The notes: generated from the letters alone by a model not told the origin. 64,000 nt of DNA from an uncultured SAR86 cluster bacterium (GCA_902596165.1 CACJSU010000006.1:29182-93181), one strand, 5' to 3'. Counted from the stretch's first letter, positions 27,928 to 38,503 are shown. Translations and numbers: made by a program.

Positions 27928-29001
27928 CTACTTATAGTTTTTTTCGACCAAGTCCCAAGCAGTCTCGGCTAGAGGAATGACTTGATCACCACGCTCTTCA
28001 GCATGCTTGCTTGCAGCCGTTCCATCTCTTACTCTGCCCAAAATTCCTTGCAAAATTCCAGCAAGTTTGAAGAAATTAAAAATCGTATAAAACTCCCAAT
28101 GCTCATCAAGGTTTTTGCCTGTAATTTCAGAATACATATCCCTGTATTCTTTCTCAGCTGGAATACCATTTTCTTTACAGAATTTTTCATCAACTAGCTG
28201 TGGAATATTTCTCCAGCCCATACAATGGTAATTAAAATCTGCAATAGGATGCCCAAGGGTTGAAAGTTCCCAATCTAAGACGCCCATGACATTATTATTT
28301 GCATTAAAAACCATATTATCTAGTCGATAATCTCCATGCACAATTGAGGTCTCATCTTCATCTGGAATATTAGATGGGAGCCAATCTATCAGCTTGTTCA
28401 TTGCAGGAATGTCCTGAGTTTCTGAAGCTATGTATTGTTTGGTCCATCTAGACACTTGTCTAGCAATATAATTACCAGGTTTACCATAATCAGATAATCC
28501 AACTGATTGATAGTTAACCATGTGTAACTGTGCAATTACATTATTCTTGCTTCTATAGATTTCCATTCTTTCTGTTGGATTTTTATTTTCTAGTAATAGA
28601 TCCCAGTAAATATCACCGCCAAGGAAATCCATGACAAAAAAAGGCGTTCCAATAACCTCCTCATCCTCACAAAGACCATAAGTTTTTGGAACAGGAACTC
28701 GCGTATCATGAAGGGCTGTCATAACTTTATATTCTCTATCTACGGCATGAGCTGATGGTAGCAAGATTCCTGGTGGTTTTCTGCGTAAAACAAATTCTTG
28801 TTTTTCAGTTGTTATTTTATACGTTGGATTTGACTGGCCGCCTTTAAACTGAGCAATCTTTAAGATTTTTCCAGCTGAAGAAATATTATCCCCAAACCAT
28901 TCTTTTAAGCCTGATTCATTAAATCTGAGGTTTTCAGCTACTTCCTTAGTTCCTGAAAATATTTTGTTGCCATCAGGATTATTTGAACTCGTATCATTCA
29001 T
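27928..29001 (-). CDS. Phosphotransferase family protein (APH/ACAD10-like)
   Basis: FKGGQSNPTYKI, FVLRRKPPG, IVHGDYRLDNMVF, GVLDWELSTLGHPIADF. Confidence 0.85.
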   Translation of the reverse strand: MNDTSSNNPDGNKIFSGTKEVAENLRFNESGLKEWFGDNISSAGKILKIAQFKGGQSNPTYKITTEKQEFVLRRKPPGILLPSAHAVDREYKVMTALHDTRVPVPKTYGLCEDEEVIGTPFFVMDFLGGDIYWDLLLENKNPTERMEIYRSKNNVIAQLHMVNYQSVGLSDYGKPGNYIARQVSRWTKQYIASETQDIPAMNKLIDWLPSNIPDEDETSIVHGDYRLDNMVFNANNNVMGVLDWELSTLGHPIADFNYHCMGWRNIPQLVDEKFCKENGIPAEKEYRDMYSEITGKNLDEHWEFYTIFNFFKLAGILQGILGRVRDGTAASKHAEERGDQVIPLAETAWDLVEKNYK

Positions 29002-29726
29002 GAGAGAGACTTTCCTCCGTCTATGTTTAATATCTGGCCAGTTACATATTCTGCTTCAGAAAGAAATATTGCTGCATCTGCAATATCCTTTTCAGATCCC
29101 ATTCTCTCCAATGGAACTGAATTAATAATGGTATTTTTTTGTTCTGTTGTCCACTCTGTGTTGGGTGGCTCAAGAATGACGCCTGGAGCAATTGCATTTA
29201 CTCTAATATCTGGGGCTAGTTCTTTTGCAAGAGCTTGTGTGAGGGTTTGTAAACCAGACTTTGCTGCAAGATAAATTGAATGATTGATTAGGGCTTTATC
29301 AACGTTAATGTCAGTAATATTAATAATAAAACCTTTGTTTTTTTTGAGCTCTTTGCAGAATGACTGCATTAAGAAAAGCGGAGCCTTTAAATTACTTCCC
29401 ATTAGTGAATTCCAGTCATCCTCTGAGAAATCTCCTATAGGGGTGGGATAGAAGGTTGAAGCATTATTTACCAACGCATCAATCCGATTATTTTTTGAAA
29501 GGGTTTGATCCGCTAATTTTATTATTTCATCTGCATTATCGAGATTTGCTTGCGCAATAATTGCGCTATCGTTTCTTTGAGCATTCATCTCATCTGCTAA
29601 CACTTGAGCATCATTTTTTGAGCTATTGTAATGGATAACAATATCCCAACCTTTATTAAAAAATGACAATGCTATTTCTCTGCCTATTCTTTTGGCCGCA
29701 CCAGTAATTAGAATTGTTTTACTCAT
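28998..29726 (-). CDS. SDR oxidoreductase, pteridine reductase / FolM-like
   Basis: TGAAKRIGREIA (TGxxxRxG variant typical of pteridine reductases), LVNNASTFYPTPIGDF, SIYLAAKSGLQTLTQALAKELAPDIRVNAIAPG; near folB/folK. Confidence 0.78.
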   Translation of the reverse strand: MSKTILITGAAKRIGREIALSFFNKGWDIVIHYNSSKNDAQVLADEMNAQRNDSAIIAQANLDNADEIIKLADQTLSKNNRIDALVNNASTFYPTPIGDFSEDDWNSLMGSNLKAPLFLMQSFCKELKKNKGFIINITDINVDKALINHSIYLAAKSGLQTLTQALAKELAPDIRVNAIAPGVILEPPNTEWTTEQKNTIINSVPLERMGSEKDIADAAIFLSEAEYVTGQILNIDGGKSLS

Positions 29727-30739
29727 AAGATTTCTTTTAAGGCTTCATAATAAAGCAATTGTTTTTGATGCGAAACTTCAGAGCTATTAATGGTTGATAA
29801 ACCAGAGAAATCAATATCCATGACCGATTGAAATATTTTCTCTAAGTAATTCTGGTGCTCTTTTAGAGATGAATGAGTATAGACACTTTGAAATATTTCA
29901 TAATTTCTATGTATATTCATTTTCGCAACTAACTTAAATTTTTCTTTTTTATTTTTACAAGCAATTAAATCAAGCACCTGTTTAAAAGACTCCTGAGTTT
30001 TCTGAAATTTTTTTGGGGCTGGAAGTAATTCTGAAAGTTTAAAGCCATTCACTCTTTGTATATCAGCCCATTTTAATTCTGGCAAATCTCCATCACAGGA
30101 AATATTCTTAAGTCCCTCAAACCAAGGACTAGTAAGTTTATATCTTTTAATTGCCTTGAAAAATTCTTCGCTGTATGTGTTTTCAAGAGCTTTTTTGGTT
30201 TCCATCCAAACCCTTTCTGGAGAAAGCTCTTTTAGCTCTTTTGAAGTAGCGATGTTGTTAAAGAAAATATTTGTTTCTTCATGAAGATTGAAATCACTGA
30301 GTTGCTCGTATGATTTAAATCTTGCATATCTTAGAACTCTTAGCGGGTCCTCATCAAAAGCTGATGATGTGTGCTTAAAGATTTTTTTTTCTAAATCGAG
30401 TCTTCCTTTAAATGGATCAATGATATTTCCATTTTGATCTTTAGCTATTGAATTAATTGTAAAATCTCTTCGTTTGAGGTCTTCTTCAAGGGTAACGCTT
30501 GAATCAAAGTAAAATTTGAAACCCTTATAACCAACACCAGATTTTCTCTCAGTTCGAGCTAAGGCATATTCTTCATTTGTTTTTGGATGCAGAAAAACTG
30601 GAAAATCTTTACCGATGGGTTTAAACCCATTATTTTCCATTTCTTTAGGACTCGAATTTACCACAACCCAATCGCGATCCTTGGGTTCGATCCCAAGCAA
30701 CTCATCTCTAACAGACCCGCCAACCTGAAAAACTTTCAT
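29723..30739 (-). CDS. cca: tRNA nucleotidyltransferase (CCA-adding enzyme), short form
   Basis: FQVGGSVRDELLGIEPKDRDWVVV, ARTERKSGVGYKGF, DLKRRDFTINSIA, DPFKGRLDLEKK, EDPLRVLRYARF. Confidence 0.93.
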   Translation of the reverse strand: MKVFQVGGSVRDELLGIEPKDRDWVVVNSSPKEMENNGFKPIGKDFPVFLHPKTNEEYALARTERKSGVGYKGFKFYFDSSVTLEEDLKRRDFTINSIAKDQNGNIIDPFKGRLDLEKKIFKHTSSAFDEDPLRVLRYARFKSYEQLSDFNLHEETNIFFNNIATSKELKELSPERVWMETKKALENTYSEEFFKAIKRYKLTSPWFEGLKNISCDGDLPELKWADIQRVNGFKLSELLPAPKKFQKTQESFKQVLDLIACKNKKEKFKLVAKMNIHRNYEIFQSVYTHSSLKEHQNYLEKIFQSVMDIDFSGLSTINSSEVSHQKQLLYYEALKEIL

Positions 30740-30740
30740 G

Positions 30741-31544
30741 CTAATACTTTACCGAAATTTTTTTTAAATCATTAAGCCTAAGCGCTGTTAGCTCACCCTC
30801 CCAGACACATCCAGTATCTAAGCCAATAAAGTGAGGGTTATTTGTTCTGCCCTTAAGAGATGCCCAGTGGCCAAATACATAATAGCGTCTCATTTTCTTA
30901 TAGCAATTAGATTCATAGTTAAACCAGGGCTTGAATCCTTTAGATGCTTTAGTACTAGTATTTTCTAAATCTAGGCTAGCTGAATCATCCAAAAACCTCA
31001 TTCTAGTAAAGTAGTTAATAATAATTCGATATCTATCATTCCCTATAAATGTATCATTCCAAGATTTTGGCTCATTGCCCCACATTGATTGAAGTATCTT
31101 TGATGGGTTACTAATTAATGCCTTGGAAATTTCTTGAGCAAGGTCTTCTGCTTTTTTTACAGACCAGATCTCTGGAATACCCGCATGGGAAATAATAAAA
31201 TCATTTTTTGTTGCGTTAATATGAATTTGAAGGATAAAGGGGCGTGCAATGAGCCATTCAAAAATCTTTTGATTGTTTTCTGATTCAACTACTTCTTTTA
31301 ATTCGCCTTTGCTTTCTTTCCTGCTCATTAAATACAGTAAGTAGAGATCATGATTTCCAAGTACAGTAGTGATATTACTATCAGCTATACAATAATTTAA
31401 AACAGCTAATGATTTTGGTCCTCTGTTTATGAGATCGCCTGTTAAGATAATTTGGTCATTACTCGTATCGTAATTAATTTTTTCAAGTAATCTGATAAAT
31501 TGATCAAAACATCCGTGGACGTCTCCAATTACATATGTGCTCAT
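30741..31544 (-). CDS. apaH: Diadenosine tetraphosphatase (symmetrical)
   Basis: YVIGDVHGCFDQF, LTGDLINRGPKSL, VLGNHDLYLLY, FGHWASLKGRT, GLDTGCVWEGELTALRL. Confidence 0.95.
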   Translation of the reverse strand: MSTYVIGDVHGCFDQFIRLLEKINYDTSNDQIILTGDLINRGPKSLAVLNYCIADSNITTVLGNHDLYLLYLMSRKESKGELKEVVESENNQKIFEWLIARPFILQIHINATKNDFIISHAGIPEIWSVKKAEDLAQEISKALISNPSKILQSMWGNEPKSWNDTFIGNDRYRIIINYFTRMRFLDDSASLDLENTSTKASKGFKPWFNYESNCYKKMRRYYVFGHWASLKGRTNNPHFIGLDTGCVWEGELTALRLNDLKKISVKY

Positions 31545-32312
31545 CTAAATATCTAGCATTTGAAAAATTGAAATAAAGTCCTCAATAGATAACTCTTCTG
31601 CTCTTGAAAGTGGATTGATGTTAAGGCTTTCGAAATTAATTTCTAATCCATGGAGATTATTTTTAATCCCTTTTCTTTTATTAGCAAAAGATTTATCTAC
31701 TAAATTAGAAAATTCTAAAAATTTATTTAAATCAATCATAGGATTCGCTCGAGGGATTAGTCTGATAAATGATGATTGAACTTTTGGTTTTATATCAAAC
31801 GACTCGGGTGGCACATCAAATAAAATGGATGTTTGAAATAGCGCAGCAATTTTTACTCCAAGCCTGCCCCAATCTCCTGTTTGGTTCGAGGCGCAGATTC
31901 TATGTGCAACTTCTTTTTGTACTAAAAAATGCATATCTTCAATACCATTAAAGTAATTCACTAATTTAAGAATTATTTGTGTAGAAATATTGTAAGGAAG
32001 GTTACCAACAACCCTGTGCTTAGCTTTATTTAAAAAGTCTAAAGACTCTTTTAGCACATTACCATGAATAAACTTGTGGGCATCTTCTGGGAATTTCTTT
32101 GAGAGAATCATTATATTCTTGTTATCAAGGTCCATGGCTGTCACTTTTATGCCTTTGCCCATCAAGTGACTCGTTAATGCCCCAGTGCCGGGACCAATTT
32201 CAAAAAAAAGATCATTACTCTGGGGATTTATTGCTCTCTCAATTTCGAACAAAATAACTGGATCAATTAGGTAGTTCTGCCCCAGTTTTCGTCGATGCGC
32301 TCTTTCATTCAT
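31545..32312 (-). CDS. rsmA: 16S rRNA (adenine1518/1519-N6) dimethyltransferase
   Basis: RRKLGQNYLIDP, EIGPGTGALT, VVGNLPYNIS, FANKRKGIKNNL. Confidence 0.95.
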   Translation of the reverse strand: MNERAHRRKLGQNYLIDPVILFEIERAINPQSNDLFFEIGPGTGALTSHLMGKGIKVTAMDLDNKNIMILSKKFPEDAHKFIHGNVLKESLDFLNKAKHRVVGNLPYNISTQIILKLVNYFNGIEDMHFLVQKEVAHRICASNQTGDWGRLGVKIAALFQTSILFDVPPESFDIKPKVQSSFIRLIPRANPMIDLNKFLEFSNLVDKSFANKRKGIKNNLHGLEINFESLNINPLSRAEELSIEDFISIFQMLDI

Positions 32313-33295
32313 TTAAGCTGAATTGTTGCTACTGAAATAGCTTCTTTGATCGATCCAAGGTTAGGCTTGCTCTTTCCAGCAAGATCTAATGCTGTGCCGT
32401 GATCAACAGATGTTCTTATAATTGGAGTCCCAAGAGTTATATTTATCGCTTCACCAAAACTTAAGGTCTTTAGGATTGGAAGGACTTGATCATGATACAT
32501 GCCAAGGTATGCATCAGTATGCTTTAATTTTTTAGCAGTGAAAGCTGTATCAGCAGAAATTGCATATGAAGCATTTATGCCTAAATCCTTGCAAATTTGT
32601 ACTGCTGGATTAATTTTCTTAATTTCTTCTTCTCCCATCTTTCCATTTTCTCCAGCATGAGGATTTAATCCAAGTACCGTAATTGATGGATGTTTAATTT
32701 TAAACTTTGACTTTAAGCTAGCATGCAAGATTTTAATTGTATTAACCAATTTTGATTTTTGAATATTTTTGGAAACTTCTGTCAGTGGAATATGTGTTGT
32801 GGCAAGGGCAACTTTAATTTTATTTGAAGATAACAGCATAACAACATCTTTCGATTTTGTTTTCTTTTTAATCCATTCAGTATGGCCTTGAAAATTTTTA
32901 AAGCCACCATTGATAATATTACTTTTTTGAATGGGTCCAGTCACTAGGCCAACTTTTTTATTTTTAAGGCTTTCCGCAATTCCAAAATTTAAATTGTCTA
33001 ATACATATTTTGCATTTTTGGGATTCAGAGATCCTGGAGATAAATCCTTACATTTAGAAATTTGAATAAACTGTAGTGCGGCAAGTTTGTTTCTTTTTGC
33101 TTTATCTAAGCTTTCAATTTCAACAAAATTTATTTTCAAGTTTAAAATCTTAGACCTTGATTTAAGGAGGGCTTTATCAACAATGCATACTAAAGGAAAC
33201 TGCATTTGTTCCCAAAACTTTGATTTTGATAGATGTAGAATTAAGTCAATGCCTATTCCTGCTGGTTCACCGTGAGAGTAGAGGAGTCTCTTCAA
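32309..33295 (-). CDS. pdxA: 4-hydroxythreonine-4-phosphate dehydrogenase
   Basis: GEPAGIGIDL, GHTEWI, LGLNPHAGENGKMGEEE, DAYLGMYHDQVLPILK, RTSVDHGTALDLAGK. Confidence 0.93.
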   Translation of the reverse strand: MKRLLYSHGEPAGIGIDLILHLSKSKFWEQMQFPLVCIVDKALLKSRSKILNLKINFVEIESLDKAKRNKLAALQFIQISKCKDLSPGSLNPKNAKYVLDNLNFGIAESLKNKKVGLVTGPIQKSNIINGGFKNFQGHTEWIKKKTKSKDVVMLLSSNKIKVALATTHIPLTEVSKNIQKSKLVNTIKILHASLKSKFKIKHPSITVLGLNPHAGENGKMGEEEIKKINPAVQICKDLGINASYAISADTAFTAKKLKHTDAYLGMYHDQVLPILKTLSFGEAINITLGTPIIRTSVDHGTALDLAGKSKPNLGSIKEAISVATIQLK

Positions 33296-34536
33296 TCTAG
33301 TTCTTTAAATTCTACAAACGCCTCAGCCCTTGTAGTGCGAAGAGTATTTTCTAATTCTTCATCAAATTTCCTAGCAAATAGAATGCCATAGGCTCTATCT
33401 TTGATAACCTCTTCAGTTAAGTCTTCTGTTCTAGTATCAAGAACTTGTAGGAAATGGAAGCCAAATTCAGATTCAAAGACAGGAGAGATATCATTTATAG
33501 GTGATGCAAGCATCATTTTCTCAAAAGCTGGAGCAGTTTGACCTAAACTAAGCCAATCTAAATCACCGCCACGACTTGCTGAGCCAGGGTCTTCAGAAAA
33601 TTCTTTAGCAAGCAGGCCAAAGTCTTCTCCAGCTAGGACTCTAGCCCTAACTTCTTCCAGCTCTTTTTTTGTAAAAGTTTCATCTCTCAATTTTGTTGTC
33701 ATCATTAATATATGTCGAACATTCCATTGCTCCTCAAATCGAACAAGATCACCTCGTTTATCTTCTAGGTGCAGAATGTAATAACCTGAACCAGCTTTTA
33801 ATGGAGGGGAGATATAGCCTTTTTTCTTACCCTTAAGAGCGTTTGCAAATAAACTTGGCAGATCAGCAAGATTTCTCCATCCCATTTCTCCGCCAATGGA
33901 GGCATTGCTGCTTTTTGAGTGTTCTTTGGCCAGATTTGCAAAATCTACACCATCATTTATCTCTGCAATAAGCGAGTCAGCTTTATTTTTATCTGAAATA
34001 AGGATTTGACGCACAAATAATTCAGGAGATAATTCTTTTACTGCTCCCTCTGTTGCTAAGAAGCCATCTAACTCTTGTTCGGTGATGTTTACTTCTCTTC
34101 CCACTCGACCCCTTTGAACTCTTTGAATGATCATCTCTTTTCTAACCTGTGATCTCAGCTCTTCGTAGGATTCACCTTCAGCTTTTAATGTTTGAATGAA
34201 GTCCTCAAGAGATAACCCATTGCTTTGTGCAATATTTTCAAATGCTTGATTTAATTCACCATCACCAACTCTTATGCCAGCCTGTCTGCCCATCTGTAAT
34301 TGCAATTCTTCAATAATAAGACGTTCTTGAACTTGTTCTAATAAAACCTCTTTAGGTGGCATTGGGGCACCTTGCTCTTGATATCGTTTTTCTATGTTTT
34401 CAAGCATATTGTTAACTTGTGATTCAAGGACAACTCCCTCACCAACAATAATTGCAACTCTATCGAGGATTTCAATCTTTGCATTCACCGAAAAGGTGGC
34501 TAGGATTGAAAAAGCAATGTAAATATATTTTTTCAT
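33292..34536 (-). CDS. surA: Periplasmic peptidyl-prolyl isomerase SurA
   Basis: Signal peptide, SurA N-domain (LDRVAIIVGEGVVLESQV), two parvulin domains (SKSSNASIGGEMGWR; SEDPGSASRGGDLDWL). Confidence 0.94.
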   Translation of the reverse strand: MKKYIYIAFSILATFSVNAKIEILDRVAIIVGEGVVLESQVNNMLENIEKRYQEQGAPMPPKEVLLEQVQERLIIEELQLQMGRQAGIRVGDGELNQAFENIAQSNGLSLEDFIQTLKAEGESYEELRSQVRKEMIIQRVQRGRVGREVNITEQELDGFLATEGAVKELSPELFVRQILISDKNKADSLIAEINDGVDFANLAKEHSKSSNASIGGEMGWRNLADLPSLFANALKGKKKGYISPPLKAGSGYYILHLEDKRGDLVRFEEQWNVRHILMMTTKLRDETFTKKELEEVRARVLAGEDFGLLAKEFSEDPGSASRGGDLDWLSLGQTAPAFEKMMLASPINDISPVFESEFGFHFLQVLDTRTEDLTEEVIKDRAYGILFARKFDEELENTLRTTRAEAFVEFKELD

Positions 34537-34618
34537 AATGACTATTGTACTTAATTAAATGTTTACAGAGGTATTGAAAAACAAGAAAACTTCTTAATCA
34601 TTAAGACACTTTTTTGCA

Positions 34619-36937
34619 TTAAAGGTTCGAGAAAACATTAGAGAAGAAGCTATTTAATTTCTTATTACCTCCAGTTAATCCCTTCAGCTCAAATTCAAAG
34701 TTAATTCTGCTTTTATTTTCAATCTCAATCATCTTGTCCCAGTTCTCATGATGAAATTGCATAGCTTGATAATCAAGAAGGTTATACTCAGACAACCTTT
34801 TATCTGATGCATAGATTTTAAAAGCTATACAGCAGTTCTCAAAACCAAGACCAAAATATGTCTCTAAATTCTTATTAGTATCTAAATCTTTGCTTAACCC
34901 ACCAATAAATTTATATCCATTAGACATTAATTTCTCAATTGAAAATTCAGCGTAGTCTAATTTATTTTCGTAATTTAAAAGGGGTATATTGGTTTGAAAA
35001 TTTCTTGAAAATGCCAGCCGTGTCTCTGGCAGATTAATTTCTAGTCCTGTCATGCCAAAGTTAAGCTTATTTCTTTTTTGAGAATAGTTAGTGGCAACAT
35101 ATGCTCTAACTGTCTTATTTTCAAAAGATAAATTTGTACCAATTTGGTCATCTTTTTCGGTGATCTGATTAAGCATCTCACTAATAACTTTACTTGGTTT
35201 CAATTCATTCTTTTTTATTATTTGAAAATTTAATCTCGCATCTCTATTTAGCCTCTTTTGCCATTTTAATCTCGCAAGCAAAAACTCCGTATCAGGAACC
35301 CTGTCCTTACCAAAAAAATATTTTGTATTCAGTCTATTAAAATTCCCAAAATTTCGTTGATGAAGGTCAAAAATGGGATCTAAAGACTGATCTTTATAAT
35401 TTGTTTTTTGATATACAAGTTCTGGGACTAAAAGCGCCGGATTATCCATGGATAACTTCCTGAGGAGGGAGGAAAATTTTATTTTAATTGTTGGGATTGA
35501 AGTTGCCTTTCCATTACTTTGAGCATTATCAAGGTTATATTTTTTATTTATAAGTAACCCATTGATCGATAAGTCAAAATACTTAAAATCATGCAGAAGC
35601 TCCATTCCGATTTCTGTGGTCAATCGTTTTCCAATTTGATTAATCCTATTAATATTTATAGGCAGATGTTGATTTTTGTTTACATCAAAGTCTGCATAAT
35701 TTGCTTTAACAAAATATGAAAGCGAAGGACCAAATTTATTATATTCAAGATTTACTTCTGGTTTTTTTATGTATCCATTAGTAATGAATGGATTTAAGCT
35801 TTGAAAACCTTGACGCATAATGTTAATCGACAAATTATTTATTAACACATTTGCTGAAACTGATTGATTGAGATAGTGGTCCCGTTGATTAGCAATGCTT
35901 GTGAGACTTGAAGGTAAATCTAGCAATACAATTGAGTCAGAAGATTTTGCCCAATCAATAGATGTAGTAATAGTTGAAATCCTTCTTTCTTCTTTTAAGC
36001 GAAATGCCCATCTATCATTATCGTCTCTAGCATGTTGTTTCTTGAATTCTTTATCTTTTGGAAAAAATAGCAGATCAACAAAATTAGAGGAATTTGAATT
36101 TGTTAAATACCTAAAATTTGCTTCTATACCACTCCCTCTTTCTTTCAAAACTCTTGGGGCGATTGTAAGATCTGACTTTTTAGATAAAACCCAGAAATAC
36201 GGCAAATAAAGATCCACTCCGTCAGATGTAAGGCTTAGCTCAGGTTCCAAAAAGCCACTTAATCTCTTTGTTGTTGCCGGAAAGGGTAAATAAGGTAGTT
36301 TTAAAATTGTCTTATCTAGTACTTTCAGAGTTAGATCTTTAATGTGGCCGCGATCTGATTCCTCATTGATAAGAATTGTTTTTGCTATAATCTCCCAGCC
36401 CTCAGAGCTATTATTGCAAGAGCTGAGATTTGCATTTTGAAATTTGAGATTTTGATCTAAATTTCCCTCCAATAACTGATATTGGATTAATAAATTTCTT
36501 TCTCTGAGGTAAGTCTCTCCATTAACTAATTGCAAGCTTCCAGAATTTTTTTCAAGAGAGCCACTCAAAAATTTGAAGTAGTTTTCTGAGTAATAAATAT
36601 CCCCATTTTTAATATCTTTTATTAAGCCTTGGTTTTGAAGATACGCTGCGCTAGTAGCATTGATAATGCCTTTATCAAGTCCAATCAAAACGTTCTCATC
36701 AAGCACCAAAGCTCCATTTGATTGGATATCTATTTTCCCAGCATTAACAAAGCCAGATTCATATTGATCATCTAATCTGGGATAACCTGGGTTCACACAG
36801 CCCTCAAGAGGCTTAAGATTTAATGAGCTAGGCTCATTAAAAGCAGATGCAGTTAATTGAGGATTAGCAAAGATTATTAAAAGAAACACGAAAAAGTTCC
36901 TTTTAGATTGAGTTTGTAGTTCAGTAAATTTCAACAA
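34619..36937 (-). CDS. lptD: LPS-assembly protein LptD
   Basis: Large beta-barrel OMP with OstA-like N-terminal domain (LKLPYLPFPATTKRLSGFLEPELS), next to surA; cysteine pattern C..C..CC. Confidence 0.88.
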   Translation of the reverse strand: MLKFTELQTQSKRNFFVFLLIIFANPQLTASAFNEPSSLNLKPLEGCVNPGYPRLDDQYESGFVNAGKIDIQSNGALVLDENVLIGLDKGIINATSAAYLQNQGLIKDIKNGDIYYSENYFKFLSGSLEKNSGSLQLVNGETYLRERNLLIQYQLLEGNLDQNLKFQNANLSSCNNSSEGWEIIAKTILINEESDRGHIKDLTLKVLDKTILKLPYLPFPATTKRLSGFLEPELSLTSDGVDLYLPYFWVLSKKSDLTIAPRVLKERGSGIEANFRYLTNSNSSNFVDLLFFPKDKEFKKQHARDDNDRWAFRLKEERRISTITTSIDWAKSSDSIVLLDLPSSLTSIANQRDHYLNQSVSANVLINNLSINIMRQGFQSLNPFITNGYIKKPEVNLEYNKFGPSLSYFVKANYADFDVNKNQHLPININRINQIGKRLTTEIGMELLHDFKYFDLSINGLLINKKYNLDNAQSNGKATSIPTIKIKFSSLLRKLSMDNPALLVPELVYQKTNYKDQSLDPIFDLHQRNFGNFNRLNTKYFFGKDRVPDTEFLLARLKWQKRLNRDARLNFQIIKKNELKPSKVISEMLNQITEKDDQIGTNLSFENKTVRAYVATNYSQKRNKLNFGMTGLEINLPETRLAFSRNFQTNIPLLNYENKLDYAEFSIEKLMSNGYKFIGGLSKDLDTNKNLETYFGLGFENCCIAFKIYASDKRLSEYNLLDYQAMQFHHENWDKMIEIENKSRINFEFELKGLTGGNKKLNSFFSNVFSNL

Positions 36938-36945
36938 TTAACGTT

Positions 36946-37542
36946 TCAAGAGGACATTTCTTTGAGTTCTCTAAGAGTATCTTTTCCATAAAACATTTCA
37001 TCTTCAACAAAAAATGTTGGAATTCCGAAAGCTCCTTTTTTAACAGCTTCGCTTGTATTAGCAATTAGTTCCGCTTTGATCTCATCCTGAGCAATGCCCT
37101 CAATGACTTGATCTGCATGACAATCATTCTTAGTTAACAGTTCGTGAAGCGCCTCAGGTGAATCTAGTTTGAGGGATTGCTCCCAAAGCCCACTTAAAAC
37201 TATTTCAACATAAGAATCAAAAAAATTATTTTTTTGCGCAACTATGGCGCCTCTAATAAGGGATATAGTATTGACAGGAAAATGTTCATTCATTTTAAAT
37301 TTTGTGATGTTGTGTTCCTTCATAAATCTATTGAAAGCTGTATCAAACTCATATTTTGATTTGTTCGGAATTTCCGCCAAGGTGACCATAGGAGGCTGAT
37401 TATTCGATAGCTTCATGATGCCGCCCAAAAGACATGGTATGTAGTTAAATTTTATGTCATGAGTTTTTTCAAGATTTTGAATTGCCTTGTGGCATAGGTA
37501 GGCATTTGGACTTGCAAAGTCAAAAATAAAATCTACATTCAT
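36946..37542 (-). CDS. DsbA-family 2-hydroxychromene-2-carboxylate isomerase-like protein
   Basis: VDFIFDFASPNAYLCHKAI...FNYIPCLLGGIMKLSNNQPPM...GAFGIPTFFVEDEMFYGKDTL. Confidence 0.83.
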   Translation of the reverse strand: MNVDFIFDFASPNAYLCHKAIQNLEKTHDIKFNYIPCLLGGIMKLSNNQPPMVTLAEIPNKSKYEFDTAFNRFMKEHNITKFKMNEHFPVNTISLIRGAIVAQKNNFFDSYVEIVLSGLWEQSLKLDSPEALHELLTKNDCHADQVIEGIAQDEIKAELIANTSEAVKKGAFGIPTFFVEDEMFYGKDTLRELKEMSS

Positions 37543-37645
37543 AGTCGTCCTCACTTCTTATGCTTATAATAATTCTTTAACTTGCATCAACCAGTTTAAA
37601 AATGCAACATCAATCAATAATTATTACAAAAGTTGGAGATATACA

Positions 37646-38503
37646 ATGGATTTAAAAGGTAGGGTCTTGTTTATTACCGGTGGCAGCAGAGGAATAGGCC
37701 TTGAAATAGGTAAACGTGCAGCTAAAGATGGTGCTAAGGTAGTTTTGGCAGCAAAAACGTCAGAGCCTCATCCCAAGCTTCCGGGGACAATATACACTGC
37801 AGCTGATGAAATTGTAGCTGCAGGGGGTGAAGCATTACCGGTTATTCTAGATGTACGCGATGAGACGAATGTTAGAGAGGCTGTTGAGCAAACCGTTTCT
37901 CACTTTGGTGGGATTGATATTTGTGTGAATAATGCATCTGCGATATCCCTAACAAGTACCCCAGATACAGATATGAAGCGATATGACTTAATGCATCAAA
38001 TTAATGGCAGAGGAACATATTTAGTAAGTAAATATTGCATTCCTCATTTAAAACAATCTAATAATGCTCATATATTAAATTTGGCCCCACCTCTTGATAT
38101 GAAGCCAAAATGGTTTGGGCCTCATTTAGCCTACACAATGGCAAAATTTACCATGAGTATGTGTGTTTTAGGTATGGCTGAAGAATTGAAGTCTGACAGC
38201 ATAGCTGTTAATGGTTTATGGCCAAGAACTGCAATTGCAACTGCAGCTGTTAAAAATGTTTTGGGTGGTGAGGAATTAATGAATATTTCTAGAACTCCTG
38301 AAATTATGGCAGATGCCGCATATGAAATTTTCAACAAAGATTCCTCAACTTTCACTGGCAATTTTTGTATTGATGATCTGGTTTTGTATGATGCCGGAAT
38401 AAGAGATTTTTCTAAGTATGCAGATGTGCCATTTGCTGAATTGGCTCTGGATTTCTTTTTACCGGATGATACTCCATTGCCTTCGGAGATTGAAAATAGC
38501 TGA
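37646..38503 (+). CDS. SDR family oxidoreductase (HSDL2-like)
   Basis: GRVLFITGGSRGIGLEIGKRAAKDGAKVVLAAKTSEPHPKLPGTIYTAADEI...NNASAISLT...YTMAKFTMSMCVLGMAEEL. Confidence 0.85.
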   Translation: MDLKGRVLFITGGSRGIGLEIGKRAAKDGAKVVLAAKTSEPHPKLPGTIYTAADEIVAAGGEALPVILDVRDETNVREAVEQTVSHFGGIDICVNNASAISLTSTPDTDMKRYDLMHQINGRGTYLVSKYCIPHLKQSNNAHILNLAPPLDMKPKWFGPHLAYTMAKFTMSMCVLGMAEELKSDSIAVNGLWPRTAIATAAVKNVLGGEELMNISRTPEIMADAAYEIFNKDSSTFTGNFCIDDLVLYDAGIRDFSKYADVPFAELALDFFLPDDTPLPSEIENS

